Source of the DNA: DATGPD01 sp041398565
GTDB taxonomy: Bacteria; Planctomycetota; UBA1135; UBA2386
Reading direction: 5' to 3'
DNA: 64,000 nucleotides
Assembly (NCBI GenBank): GCA_041398565.1
Contig: JAWKUN010000002.1
Span: 2,108,001-2,172,000, forward strand
Part shown: in pieces, positions 16,226-25,420 of the stretch
How the letters are laid out: every line of letters begins with the position of its first letter
Position numbering within the stretch: the stretch's first letter is position 1
Translations under genes and position numbers: made by a program
The notes under the pieces: generated by a model
Databases searched by the model: none
Seen by the model: the letters and a program-made list of their open reading frames with translations, nothing else
Told to the model about the DNA's origin: nothing

Positions 16226-18064
16226 TCACATCCCTCCCAATCCGTTCGTTCGTCGATTCGTCGTCGCCGTCGCAGCCGCCGGCTGACCACCGGCGCGCTG
16301 CCGCAGAGGCCGGTAGGGCACTCCGCTCCATTGCAGGCCCAGGTGGGCCGAGAACTCCAGGGTATTGAGGCGCACGCCGTGCACCAACACGCCCATCGCA
16401 CACAGGACGAGGTTGAGCGTGTGGCCGAAGACGGCGATGAGCGCCGCGCCGACGAGGCCCATGCCGCCACCGGCACCCACCTTCGCCGCCATGCCGTTGA
16501 AGGCGGCGGCCACCGCGACGCCGGCCGTGCCCACCGCGAACAGACGCAGGTAGGACACCACGTCGACGAAGTTCGACACCAGGTTGAGCGGCAGCATGAC
16601 GTGGTTGAACCACTCGTCCTTGAGCTGCCTGGGCGGGGTCATGAACAGGACGATGGCGGCGATGCCGGCGATGGTGACGGGCAGCATCCACGCCGGGAAC
16701 GCGTCGCCGAGCACCATGGTCTTGGCCACGAAGAACATGCACCACGTCGTGGCGATCCAGCCGAGCTGGGCGAGTGCCGCCGGCCGCCGTCCACAGCGTG
16801 CCGCAGCCCACAGGTGCGCCAACGTGATGTGCGCCGCGCCGAGGAAGAAGCACAGCAGCATCACGTGCCGCGTGGTGAGCAGCTTGTCGCTGCCGGCCAG
16901 CCACTCGAGACGCAAGGCGTCGAGTGCCGCGGGCAGGTGCGGCAGCGCGAACCAGGTGCCGGTGAGGGTGCCCCACGCCATGGTGGCGATGCCCACCGAG
17001 CGCAGCAGGTGGAACGGCTGCGCCGGCGCCTGGCGCCACTTTCTGCGAGCGAACCACGTGCCCAGCAGGATGAGCGCGCCGTAGCCAGCGTCGCCGATCA
17101 GCATGGCGGCGAACAGCACCAGGAACAGGAGGAACACCGGGCTGACGTCGGGCTCGCCGTAGCCGGGCGTGATGCCGATCATGTCGAGCACGGCGTGGAT
17201 CTGCCGCACCCATGGCTTGCTCGCCAGCTGGGTCGGCACCTGGTCGTGCGCGGAAGGGGTGGTGACCGACAGAGCCCATTGGCCGTGCGCGGCGGCGGCC
17301 TCGACTGCCGAGATCGCCGGTTCCGGGCAGAAGCCGGTGATCCAGGCCAGGCGGGCGCGGCTGCCCATGCCGGCCCTGGCCTCGAGCAGCTGCAACTCGT
17401 CTTCGAGGCGTGTCGCCAGCGCCTGCAGCGCCGGGCGGGTGGGCGTCAGGTTCGCCAACTCGACCTCGAGGCCCGCACACTCGCGCCGGCCGGCGTCGAT
17501 CTCCTCGTCGAGGCTGCGCAGGCTCTGCTCCGGCAACGCCACCTCGCGCGCTGCCAGCGTCGCCGCTTCGGGCCCGACCAGCACGGCGCTGGTGGTGCCG
17601 GCCGTGGTGCCGAGCACGGTCAGGCTGGCGCCCGCCGGCACCGCCGGGACCGGACCCTTGGTGGGGAACTGGTAGAGGCGCAGGCGCACGCCATGGTCGC
17701 GCAGCACGCGCGCCTGGTCCGGATCGAAGTCGCCGAAGGGTGCTTGCGCCTGCCGCGCGACCACCAACTGGCCGATTTGCTGGTCGAGGTCGCGCCGCCG
17801 CGCCACCAGGGCGTGCACCGTGTCGGCGAGCGCCAACGTCGCCTCGTCGGTGAGGCCGGTGGGGAGCGCGTCGTCGGCCGGCGGCAGCAGGGCCAGCGCC
17901 GCGCGCACCGATTCCAGGGTCTTGCGCGCCGCATCGACGTCGCCACCGGCCGGCGCCTGGACCGGGGTGACGTGCAGCACGCCGAGTGCGCGCAGGCGCG
18001 CCAGCGTTCGGTCGCGGTCGACGTCGAGGCAGACGATCGCGACCTTCTTCATGGTCACGATCAT
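16226..18064 (-). CDS. atpI: V-type ATP synthase subunit I (membrane stator a subunit)
   Basis: 612 residues, typical for the family. Residues 1-310 form the cytosolic arm, opening MIVTMKKVAIVCLDVDRDRT, with coiled helices (for example LDEEIDAGRRECAGLEVELA). The second half has about seven membrane spans, including FLLFLVLFAAMLIGDAGYGA, the conserved GDxGYG segment at the ion half-channel, and SNFVDVVSYLRLFAVGTAGV, which holds the essential arginine of the SYxRLFA motif. The ATG overlaps the stop of subunit D (ATGA); an internal ATG at 18052 is possible. Confidence 0.93.
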   Translation of the reverse strand: MIVTMKKVAIVCLDVDRDRTLARLRALGVLHVTPVQAPAGGDVDAARKTLESVRAALALLPPADDALPTGLTDEATLALADTVHALVARRRDLDQQIGQLVVARQAQAPFGDFDPDQARVLRDHGVRLRLYQFPTKGPVPAVPAGASLTVLGTTAGTTSAVLVGPEAATLAAREVALPEQSLRSLDEEIDAGRRECAGLEVELANLTPTRPALQALATRLEDELQLLEARAGMGSRARLAWITGFCPEPAISAVEAAAAHGQWALSVTTPSAHDQVPTQLASKPWVRQIHAVLDMIGITPGYGEPDVSPVFLLFLVLFAAMLIGDAGYGALILLGTWFARRKWRQAPAQPFHLLRSVGIATMAWGTLTGTWFALPHLPAALDALRLEWLAGSDKLLTTRHVMLLCFFLGAAHITLAHLWAAARCGRRPAALAQLGWIATTWCMFFVAKTMVLGDAFPAWMLPVTIAGIAAIVLFMTPPRQLKDEWFNHVMLPLNLVSNFVDVVSYLRLFAVGTAGVAVAAAFNGMAAKVGAGGGMGLVGAALIAVFGHTLNLVLCAMGVLVHGVRLNTLEFSAHLGLQWSGVPYRPLRQRAGGQPAAATATTNRRTNGLGGM

Positions 18065-18666
18065 TGCGCGGTCTCCCGTTCGAGCGCCTTGCGCTTGGCG
18101 ATCTTGCCGCGCGCCACGTCGAGGGTCTGCACGTCGCCGAGGAAGATGCGGATCCTGCGGATCGCGTCCTTGCACTCGGGGATCTTGACCCGCTCGAACA
18201 GATTGACGCGCTGGTTGGTGGTGCGCAGCTCCTCGCTGAGCAGGCGCTTCTGTTCGTCGAGCACGCGGCGCTCGAGGCGGGTCGTCACCAGCTTCTCCAG
18301 GCAGGCGAGCGCGTCGTCCCACCACAGCGGCGCGTCGAACAGGTCGGGTGGCCGGCGCTGCCAGTCGACCTGGCGCAGCACCGGCACGTTGACGCCGGCG
18401 ACGTTGCTGTCGTCGGTGACGATGCGCTCGACGGCCAGGTAGGGCGAGAAGTCGACCGCGTCGCTGAACAGCTCCACCCAGGCGGCCAGGTCCTCGAGCA
18501 GGTCGTGCTCGCGCCGCACGGCCGCATCGAGCTCGTGCTCGACGCGCCGCACCTCGCTCTGCAGTTGCTGCTTCTTGAGCTGCAGCGTCGGCAGGTAGCG
18601 TTGGTAGCGCTTGAGCGCGTCGCGCTGCGCCTTCAGCTCGTTCTTGGTGTTCTTGACCTTGCCCAT
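18061..18666 (-). CDS. atpD: V-type ATP synthase subunit D (central stalk)
   Basis: 201 residues, standard length. It is almost all helix: the opening KVKNTKNELKAQRDALKRYQ and closing NQRVNLFERVKIPECKDAIR segments are the two long helices of the rotating shaft, and RVNLFERVKIP is a family signature (RVNALE-x-x-x-IP in most members). It connects the A/B head to the membrane rotor. It lies 16 bases downstream of subunit B and overlaps subunit I by four bases. Confidence 0.93.
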   Translation of the reverse strand: MGKVKNTKNELKAQRDALKRYQRYLPTLQLKKQQLQSEVRRVEHELDAAVRREHDLLEDLAAWVELFSDAVDFSPYLAVERIVTDDSNVAGVNVPVLRQVDWQRRPPDLFDAPLWWDDALACLEKLVTTRLERRVLDEQKRLLSEELRTTNQRVNLFERVKIPECKDAIRRIRIFLGDVQTLDVARGKIAKRKALERETAQ

Positions 18667-18682
18667 GGCGGTGCCCGCGCAC

Positions 18683-20023
18683 TCAGCGCGCTGCGGTTGC
18701 CACCTCGACCGGAGCGGTCGACTCGCTGGCCGCCTGCGGCCAGAACTCGGCTACCAGCTTGCTGGCGATGCCGGTTTCGGCCGGCTCGAAGCAGTCGGCC
18801 ATGATCTGCCAGCCGAGGTCGAGCGCCCCCTCGAGCGGGATGTTCACCGTCAGGTCCATCATCTCGCGCTCGAAGCGCTCGCCGTAGCGCAGGAGCTTCT
18901 GGTCCCACTCGCTCATGCGGAAGCCCATGGCGCGCTTCTCGCGCGACTCCTTGCACGCCGCGTAGAGCTGAACCATCGTGTTCATGATGGTGCGGTGGTC
19001 GTCGCGGGTGCGGCCGTTGACGAACTGCTTGAGGCGCGACAGCGAGCCGAACGGCTCGATGCGGCCGTTGCGCAGGTAGAACTGCCCCTCGGTGATGTAG
19101 CCGGTGTTGTCCGGCACCGGATGGGTCACGTCGTCGCCGGGCATGGTCGTCACCGCCAAGATGGTGATCGAGCCGGCGCCCTCGAAGTCCACCGCCTTCT
19201 CGTAGCGCGCCGCGAGCTGGCTGTAGAGGTCGCCCGGGTAGCCGCGGTTGCTGGGGATCTGCTCCATGGTGATGGCGATCTCCTTCAGCGCGTCGGCGAA
19301 GTTGGTCATGTCGGAGAGCAGCACCAGCACGCGCTGGCCTTGCAGCGCGAACTGTTCGGCAACCGCCAGCGCCATGTCGGGCACCATCAGACACTCGACC
19401 ACCGGGTCGGCGGCGGTGTGCACGAACATCACCGTGCGCGACAGCGAACCCTCGGCCTCCAGCGTGTCGCGGAAGTAGAGGTAGTCGTCGTGCTTGAGGC
19501 CCATGCCGCCGAGCACGATGACGTCGACTTCGGCCTGCAGCGCGATACGAGCCAGAAGGGGATTGTACGGCTCGCCGGCCACCGAGAAGATCGGCAGCTT
19601 CTGCGACTCGACCAGCGTGTTGAACACGTCGATCATCGGGATGCCGGTGCGCACCATGCGCCGGGGGATGACGCGCTTGCTGGGGTTCACCGACGGACCG
19701 GCGATCTCGCGCATGTCGTGGCGGAGGTCGGGACCCTGGTCGCGCGGCACGCCGCTGCCGGTGAACACCCGGCCGAGCAGCGCCGCCGAGAACGACACCT
19801 GCATCGGGTGGCCGAGGAAACGCACGCGGGCGTCGGTGGCGACGCCGCGCGCGCCGGCGAAGACCTGTAGGAAGGCGCGGCCTCCTTCGAGGCGGATCAC
19901 CTGGGCCAGCGAGGTGCCCTGCGCCGAGGTGACCTCGGCCAACTCGCGGTAGGCGACGTTGCTGGCGTGCACCGTGATGACGTTGCCGATGATCTGCTCG
20001 ACCTTGGTGTAGACGGTGTTCAT
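18683..20023 (-). CDS. atpB: V-type ATP synthase subunit B (regulatory nucleotide-binding subunit)
   Basis: 446 residues. An N-terminal beta barrel (TKVEQIIGNVITVHASNVAY) is followed by the central domain with FTGSGVPRDQGP and MIDVFNTLVESQKLPIFSVA, then VLLSDMTNFADALKEI and ITEGQFYLR. The P-loop of the catalytic paralogue is replaced by SVAGEPYNPLLARI, as expected for the non-catalytic B subunit. Its ATG overlaps the stop of subunit A (ATGA). Confidence 0.95.
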   Translation of the reverse strand: MNTVYTKVEQIIGNVITVHASNVAYRELAEVTSAQGTSLAQVIRLEGGRAFLQVFAGARGVATDARVRFLGHPMQVSFSAALLGRVFTGSGVPRDQGPDLRHDMREIAGPSVNPSKRVIPRRMVRTGIPMIDVFNTLVESQKLPIFSVAGEPYNPLLARIALQAEVDVIVLGGMGLKHDDYLYFRDTLEAEGSLSRTVMFVHTAADPVVECLMVPDMALAVAEQFALQGQRVLVLLSDMTNFADALKEIAITMEQIPSNRGYPGDLYSQLAARYEKAVDFEGAGSITILAVTTMPGDDVTHPVPDNTGYITEGQFYLRNGRIEPFGSLSRLKQFVNGRTRDDHRTIMNTMVQLYAACKESREKRAMGFRMSEWDQKLLRYGERFEREMMDLTVNIPLEGALDLGWQIMADCFEPAETGIASKLVAEFWPQAASESTAPVEVATAAR

Positions 20024-21762
20024 CGGTTGCGCTCCGGGTTCGACGCCTGCTGCACCATGCTCGCGATCGAGGCCTCGGCCTGCGCGAAGTCGGGGCTGCC
20101 GAACGGCGTACGGTTCCAGTCGTTGGTGGCCTGCGTCAGCTTCTGGAAGAAGCTGCGGGCGTTGTCCTTGTCCGCGAACCGCATGGGCGTGCGCAGGATC
20201 CGGTGCAGGCAGGCGTAGACGTGCTTCTGTCGCGCCGCCGGCGTGGCGGCATCGATGTCGTGGTAGGCGTCCTGCTGCAGGTAGCTGGCATCGAGGTACT
20301 CGGCCTTCAGGTAGGTGACGAAGTCGTCGAGCGAGGTGCCTTCCTCGCCGACCACCTTCATCATCTGGTTGACCTCGTTGCCGCGGCGCAGGATGCGGCG
20401 CCCGTCCTCGACGGCGTCGCCCGGCACCACGGACTCGTACTTGCTCCAGCTCTCGAGCGGATGGATCGCCGGGTAGCGGCGCGCGTCCGAGCGCTCGCGC
20501 GACAGGCCGTGGAAGGCGCCGACCACCTTGAGGGTCGCTTGCGTCACCGGCTCCTCGAAGTTGCCGCCGGCCGGGCTGACCGTGCCGCCGATGGTCACCG
20601 AGCCGGTCTGGCCGTCGCGCAGGCGCACCACGCCGCCGCGCTCGTAGAAGGCGGCGATGACCGACTCCAGGTAGGCGGGGAACGCCTCTTCGCCCGGGAT
20701 CTCCTCGAGGCGGCCGGACACCTCGCGCAGCGCCTGCGCCCAGCGCGACGTCGAGTCGGCCAGCAACAGCACGTTGAGCCCCATCTGCCGGTAGTACTCG
20801 GCCATGGTCACGCCCAGGTACACCGACGCCTCGCGCGCCGCCACCGGCATCGAGCTCGTGTTGCAGATGATGAGCGTGCGCTCCATCAGGCTCTTGCCGG
20901 TGCGCGGGTCGGTCAGCTCGGGGAACTCGCGCAGGGTCTCGACCACCTCGCCGGCGCGTTCGCCGCAGGCGGCGACGATGACGATGTCGACGTCGGCGTT
21001 GCGGCTGGTGATCTGCTGCAGCACCGTCTTGCCGGCACCGAACGGGCCGGGGATGCAGTAGGTGCCGCCGCGCGCCACCGGGAAGAACGTGTCGACGATG
21101 CGCACCTGGGTGGTGAGCGGCTCCGTCGGCCGCAGGCGCTCGACGTAGGCCTTGATGGGCACCTTCACCGGCCAGCGCTGCATGATGCGCGCGTCGTGCT
21201 CTTCGCCGTGCGCGTCGACCAGCTTGGCGATCACGTGCTCGACGGTGTAGTCCGCCCTGCTGGCGATGTGCCTGACGGTGAGCGGGCCGCGCAGGCCGAA
21301 CGGCACCATGATCTTGTGGGTGAAGATCCCTTCGGGCACCGTGCCGAGCGTGTCGCCGCCGTAGACGGTGGCGCCGACCTCGACCACCGGCGTGAACGCC
21401 CACGCGCGCTTGCGATCGAGCGCGTCGAAGTAGGTGCCGCGCTGCAGGAAGAAGCCGCACTCCTCGGCCAACTGCGGCAGCGGGTTCTGCAGGCCGTCGT
21501 AGACCTGACCGAGCAGGCCGGGGCCGAGCTCGGCCGACAGCAGCTGGCCGGTGAACTCCACCGTTTCGCCCTCGCGCAGGCCGGCGGTGTCCTCGAACAC
21601 CTGCATCTCGGCGTAGCGGCCGCGCACGCGGATCAGCTCCGACTTGAGGCGCAACGTGCCGACGCGCACGAAGGTCACTTCGTTCTGCGTCACCGGCTGT
21701 TCGAACTCGGCGGTGACGAGGTTGCCGTTGACCCCGACGACTTTGCCTTCGTGAACCGTCAT
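20020..21762 (-). CDS. atpA: V-type ATP synthase subunit A (catalytic)
   Basis: 580 residues. Residues 1-75 form the N-terminal barrel (GKVVGVNGNLVTAEFEQPVT), followed by the A-type bulge domain and the catalytic domain with Walker A GPFGAGKT at 239-246 and VIVAACGERAGEVVETL, in which the GER glutamate activates water. MGLNVLLLADSTSRWAQALR is the Walker B strand region. The protein hydrolyses or makes ATP at the A/B interface. The sequence style matches the Chlamydia/Treponema V-ATPase branch. The start ATG overlaps the end of the DUF2764 gene. Confidence 0.96.
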   Translation of the reverse strand: MTVHEGKVVGVNGNLVTAEFEQPVTQNEVTFVRVGTLRLKSELIRVRGRYAEMQVFEDTAGLREGETVEFTGQLLSAELGPGLLGQVYDGLQNPLPQLAEECGFFLQRGTYFDALDRKRAWAFTPVVEVGATVYGGDTLGTVPEGIFTHKIMVPFGLRGPLTVRHIASRADYTVEHVIAKLVDAHGEEHDARIMQRWPVKVPIKAYVERLRPTEPLTTQVRIVDTFFPVARGGTYCIPGPFGAGKTVLQQITSRNADVDIVIVAACGERAGEVVETLREFPELTDPRTGKSLMERTLIICNTSSMPVAAREASVYLGVTMAEYYRQMGLNVLLLADSTSRWAQALREVSGRLEEIPGEEAFPAYLESVIAAFYERGGVVRLRDGQTGSVTIGGTVSPAGGNFEEPVTQATLKVVGAFHGLSRERSDARRYPAIHPLESWSKYESVVPGDAVEDGRRILRRGNEVNQMMKVVGEEGTSLDDFVTYLKAEYLDASYLQQDAYHDIDAATPAARQKHVYACLHRILRTPMRFADKDNARSFFQKLTQATNDWNRTPFGSPDFAQAEASIASMVQQASNPERNR

Positions 21763-22301
21763 GAACCCATTCCCTTGCGATCGAACTGCTGCAGCAGGAC
21801 GTCGACGTGCCGGCCGAGCTCGGCGCGGCCGGTCGCTTCGGTGCGCTCGGCCCAGCGCGCCGCGATCTGCAGGCGCAGGGCGTAGGCGAGCACGGCGCCC
21901 AGCTCGAACGGCGTCGCGAACGCCAGGTGGTCGAGCGTCGCCAGGCGCAGCGCATCGAGCGCCAGCTCCCTGGCCTTTGGATCGGTCGCCGCCAGCGCGT
22001 CTTGCGCCGCGCGCACCAGCGCCAGATCGGGCACGCCGAGCGGTGCTGGCAGAGACGCAGCGTCGACGCCGTAGCGCGCGGCGCGCTCCCTGGCGCACAG
22101 GTGAGCCAGGGTCGTCTGCTGGCGCTGCCACTGGCGAGCGAAGTCGGAGGTGCCGCCGCCCGCCAGCACCGCGTCCAGCTCGTGCAGATGACGCGGCTCC
22201 AGATGCTCCGAGCACAAGACTCGGAAGCTGGCGGGTGACATGGGGGGCGCGGCGCCGGGCACGATCGCCGGCAGACTCGCCACGAGGTAGTAGTAGCTCA
22301 C
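21759..22301 (-). CDS. DUF2764 protein, V-ATPase operon component
   Basis: 180 residues starting at a GTG that overlaps the stop of subunit E (GTGA). The opening SYYYLVASLPAIVPGAAPPM is the signature of DUF2764, a family found between the E and A genes in bacterial V-ATPase operons of chlamydiae, spirochaetes, Bacteroidetes and planctomycetes. The rest is mostly helical, including ALDALRLATLDHLAFATPFE. There is no subunit C gene in this operon, and this gene takes its usual place, so a role as a central-stalk or rotor adaptor is a reasonable inference. It has no direct functional evidence here. Confidence 0.8.
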   Translation of the reverse strand: MSYYYLVASLPAIVPGAAPPMSPASFRVLCSEHLEPRHLHELDAVLAGGGTSDFARQWQRQQTTLAHLCARERAARYGVDAASLPAPLGVPDLALVRAAQDALAATDPKARELALDALRLATLDHLAFATPFELGAVLAYALRLQIAARWAERTEATGRAELGRHVDVLLQQFDRKGMGS

Positions 22302-22939
22302 GGGACGCTCGCGCCGACCGGCCGGTCGAGCGCCGCCTGCAACACGATCTGTGCGAGCTGCGGGCGGACCAACGGAGCCAGCGCGTGCGCGACCGCCTCC
22401 TGGTCGAAGTCGTGGTGGATCGATCCGTCGGCGTAGGAGAGGCGGAAGCCCTTCCCCATGCGTGCATCGACGACCATGGTGACCCCGTGGGTCACCTTCT
22501 GCCGGAGACGCTCGAGCACGAACCCGGTGAGTCGCTCGCGGTCGCCGGTGCCGACCGTGATGTGCACCTGTCCCTCGTCGATGCCGTTCTTGCCGAAGGT
22601 GTCCGCCAGTCGCAGCAGGATCTTCTCGACCACGTCGGCGTGCATCGCCTCGCCCGCAGCCTGGGTCAGGACGTCCTGCACCATGTCTTCGAAGCGTGCG
22701 CCGACCTGCAGGAGGAGGTCGCGCGCCGCCTGCCGCAGGCTGTTCGTGCCGCGTTCGAGGGTCTCGCGCGCGCGGCGTTCGGCTTCGGCCTGCACACGCT
22801 CCGCCCGAGCCTCGGCCTCGCGCAGTACCTCGTCGGCGCGCGTGCGAGCCTGCGCCAGGATCTCGCTACCCTCGCGCTCGGCCGTGTCGACCGCGTCCTT
22901 CTTGATACGGTCGATGAGATGCTGGACCTGGTCGGACAT
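22298..22939 (-). CDS. atpE: V-type ATP synthase subunit E (peripheral stalk)
   Basis: 213 residues. The first 110 are one long charged helix (EILAQARTRADEVLREAEAR, then ERVQAEAERRARETLERGTN), the peripheral stalk. The globular C-terminus (VHITVGTGDRERLTGFVLER, then GFRLSYADGSIHHDF) caps the stalk on the B subunit. The ATG at 22939 is preceded by AGAGGAAC. This is the first gene of the seven-gene operon; its partner stalk subunit G/H is not in the operon. Confidence 0.92.
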   Translation of the reverse strand: MSDQVQHLIDRIKKDAVDTAEREGSEILAQARTRADEVLREAEARAERVQAEAERRARETLERGTNSLRQAARDLLLQVGARFEDMVQDVLTQAAGEAMHADVVEKILLRLADTFGKNGIDEGQVHITVGTGDRERLTGFVLERLRQKVTHGVTMVVDARMGKGFRLSYADGSIHHDFDQEAVAHALAPLVRPQLAQIVLQAALDRPVGASVP

Positions 22940-23337
22940 GTTCCTCTGCCACCGTTTCGGCCCGGCTGCGGGTGCGACCTTAGGCGCGCCTCCACCGATG
23001 CTCCGTAGCCAAGGGAACGATCGGTCTCGGTCGTTCTTTCACGACGCTACCCTGTGCGTTCGTGGTGCCGTGCGAACGATTGGGTTCGGTCCAGCCATAC
23101 GGTCGGCGTACGACAGGGTCGCCGGCCAATGCGCTGGCTTTGCGCGGACGGAGTCGAGCTCCCCGCTGCACACCGGATCGTGGGCGCCCGTTCGGAGGGC
23201 GGCTGGAGGGTCGCGCCGGTGGCCGACTCCGGCCTCGTCGGCGCGGTTGCATCCGGACGTTCCTGTGCGCGGTCGCCGGCGACCCTCGGCGGAGTCGAGC
23301 AAGGAAGGCGGTGGGACCCGCTTCCTCGGGACAGGGT
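22940..23337. other. Gene-free stretch upstream of the V-ATPase operon
   Basis: 398 bases with only shadow frames. The V-ATPase operon promoter should lie here, close to 22940-23060, but I see no unambiguous sigma-70 boxes or operator. No repeat or strong hairpin was noticed. Confidence 0.4.
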
Positions 23338-23679
23338 TCAGGCGAGGGCTCGAGGTTCTTCCGGTAGACCCGGCTCGGGCTCTCGGCCGTCGTCGGGGCG
23401 CAGCTCGAGGGCGCTGCGCTTGGGCGGCGGCGCCAGCTTCGGATCGAGGCGCGTCGTCTCCACGGTGAACACCAGCGGCGGATCGTCGGCCGTGTTGCGC
23501 AACGCGTCGCGCAGATCGTCGTCGTCGGCCAGAGCCTGCATGGCGTGCACGGCGGCTTCCTCTGGGTCGCTCGCACACACGAAGACGGCGACGTCGAAGG
23601 CGAAGCGACCGACCACTTCACCGTCGGCCAGCCAGAAGTTCCGGCCACGCAGGCGCACGCGGAAGTCGGCTCGAGACAT
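23338..23679 (-). CDS. Conserved-looking hypothetical protein
   Basis: 113 residues starting MSRADFRVRLRGRNFWLADG. Two or three strands and a helix (EEAAVHAMQALADDDDLRDA) suggest a small alpha/beta domain; the C-terminal 35 residues are proline- and acid-rich and probably disordered. I do not recognise the family. The frame is open further upstream to 23898; that extension would contain a threefold FPALS repeat encoded by a 15-base tandem array, so I prefer the ATG at 23679 just after the array. It lies about 400 bases upstream of the V-ATPase operon on the same strand. Confidence 0.55.
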   Translation of the reverse strand: MSRADFRVRLRGRNFWLADGEVVGRFAFDVAVFVCASDPEEAAVHAMQALADDDDLRDALRNTADDPPLVFTVETTRLDPKLAPPPKRSALELRPDDGREPEPGLPEEPRALA

Positions 23680-24193
23680 GGCGGTGAACGATAGGGCGGG
23701 GAACGACAGGGCGGGGAATGCTGGGCGGGGAATGCAGGGTGTCTCGATCGGTCGTGCGCGCCCCCAGCCGGGCCACGGATCTGGTCGAAGCCTGGCGCCA
23801 TCCGGGCGTCCGCCACTTCGAGCCGCCATCAGATCGGGCGTCCGTGGATCCGGAAGTCCGTCGCGTCGTTCGAGTGTCGCGTCGTTCGCGCGCCGCATCG
23901 GAAAAGGTCGCGGCGGCTCGTGGAGAGCCGGGGATTGGCTACCCGCGGGCTAGAGTCTGCCCTCCACGGGCCGCCGCGCACCCATGCGTAATCGGCCGGT
24001 CGCAGGCACCGACCTTGGTCACCTCGGAATCGACTACGCGGGTCGCTCGTCGGTGGGCTCGACCTTCGTTCGCATTTTTCGGCGGCGCCGGGACCATCGG
24101 CGCTGCGCGCGGTGGCAGTGGATGTTGCCGGCGGGCGTTCCCGCGGCGCGCCGGCTCGCCCGGGGAGGCCGCCGGCTATCCTGCGCGCGCTTC
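23680..24193. other. Gene-free stretch between divergent genes, with a short tandem array
   Basis: 514 bases. The notable part is 23686-23729, three imperfect units of about 15 bases around GGGCGGGGAA (two units of 15 and one of 14). Otherwise only shadow frames are seen. An upstream extension of the ThrE frame to 23984 is open but arginine-rich and not convincing. Confidence 0.5.
23686..23729 (+). repeat. Short tandem repeat, three units of about 15 bases
   Basis: Units GAACGATAGGGCGGG, GAACGACAGGGCGGG and GAATGCTGGGCGGG follow each other without gaps. On the minus strand they lie seven bases upstream of the ATG at 23679 and would read FPALS repeats if translated from an upstream start. Confidence 0.65.
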
Positions 24194-25420
24194 GTGACCG
24201 CGGTCCCTCCCTCAACCCCTGGCACGCCAGCGGACCACCGCGTCCGCTTCGTGCTCGAGTTCGCGCGTGGCCTGCAGACGTGCGGTGCCGCGGCACACCG
24301 GCTGGAGAATGCTCTGGAGACGTGCACTCGCCATCTGGGGGTCGAAGCGCAGTTCTTCGCCACGCCGACGTCGGTGTTCTGTGCGTTCGGCCCGCTCGGC
24401 GCGCAGAACGTACACCTGCTCCGCATCGACGCGGGCGGTGTCGACCTGCGCCGCCTCACCGAGCTGTACGAGGTCTGGGGGCTGGTGCTCGCCGACCGGT
24501 TGGGCGCGCGCGATGCCGCGGCGCGAGTCCGCGGCATCTTGGCGCCGACCGCGCCGCCGCCGCGTCTCGTCTGGCTCCTGTGCCACACCGGCGCTTCGGC
24601 GACCGCAGCCTGCTTCCTCGCCGGCGGCGCCGTCGAGATCGGTTTGGCCGCGGCTCTGGGCACCGCGGTCGGACTCGGTCTGTCGCTGCGCCCGCGCCTC
24701 GACCGCGTGGTCGAACCACTCCTCGCCTTCGCGTGTGCTCTCGTCGTGACGTTGGTCGCGCGGCACGTGCCGCTGCTGCGCGAGTCCACGATCATCGCCG
24801 GGTTGATCGCGCTCGTGCCCGGATTCACGCTCACCATCGCCATGGCCGAGCTGGCACACGGCCACCTCGCCGCCGGCACCGCGCGCCTGATGGGGGCGGC
24901 CATCACGTTCCTGCTGTTGACGGTCGGTGTGGCGGTGGGCGTGCAGGTGGGCACGGAGCTGATGCCGGGTCGGCAAATGCCGGCCACCGCCGAGCCCCCG
25001 CCGTGGCCGCTGCTGCTGGCGAGCGTGGTCGTCGCGGCGCTGTGCTTCACCGTGTTGTTCCGCGCGCGCGCATGCGACGCGAAGTTCGTCGTCCTCAGCT
25101 GCGCCGTCGCTGTCGTCGGCGCCGAAGCCGGGGTTGCGTGGCTCGGTCCGGAGCTCGGCATGTTCCTCGGCGCGTTCGCCGTCGGTGGGCTCGGCAACTA
25201 CCTGGCTCGCACCCGCGGCACGCCTTCGGCCGTGACCGCCGCGCCGGGCCTGATGGTGTTGGTGCCCGGGAGCCTCGGCCTGCGCAGTTTGGCCTCCCTG
25301 GTCGAGAGCGACACCCTGGTGGGGCTGCGCAGCGCCTTCGGCGTGCTGCTGGTGGCGTGTTCGTTGGTGACCGGGCTACTGGTCGCCAACTTCGTGGTCC
25401 GCACCGGGCGCGATGTCTGA
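24194..25420 (+). CDS. ThrE-family threonine/serine exporter-like membrane protein
   Basis: 408 residues from the GTG at 24194. Residues 15-130 are the soluble domain of the ThrE family, with CGAAAHRLENALETCTRHLG and VEAQFFATPTSVFCAFG, the conserved segment around F-x-x-T-P-T. About ten membrane helices follow (for example ASATAACFLAGGAVEIGLAA and STIIAGLIALVPGFTLTIAM), then a second set including PGLMVLVPGSLGLRSLASLV, matching the fused two-part architecture of ThrE. The predicted role is export of threonine, serine or related small molecules. The start is uncertain; the frame opens at 23984, but that extension is arginine-rich. Confidence 0.8.
   Translation: MTAVPPSTPGTPADHRVRFVLEFARGLQTCGAAAHRLENALETCTRHLGVEAQFFATPTSVFCAFGPLGAQNVHLLRIDAGGVDLRRLTELYEVWGLVLADRLGARDAAARVRGILAPTAPPPRLVWLLCHTGASATAACFLAGGAVEIGLAAALGTAVGLGLSLRPRLDRVVEPLLAFACALVVTLVARHVPLLRESTIIAGLIALVPGFTLTIAMAELAHGHLAAGTARLMGAAITFLLLTVGVAVGVQVGTELMPGRQMPATAEPPPWPLLLASVVVAALCFTVLFRARACDAKFVVLSCAVAVVGAEAGVAWLGPELGMFLGAFAVGGLGNYLARTRGTPSAVTAAPGLMVLVPGSLGLRSLASLVESDTLVGLRSAFGVLLVACSLVTGLLVANFVVRTGRDV

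Noticed and set aside
22940..23060. A sigma-70 promoter for the V-ATPase operon
   Set aside because: No pair of boxes with acceptable spacing was convincing in the GC-rich leader.
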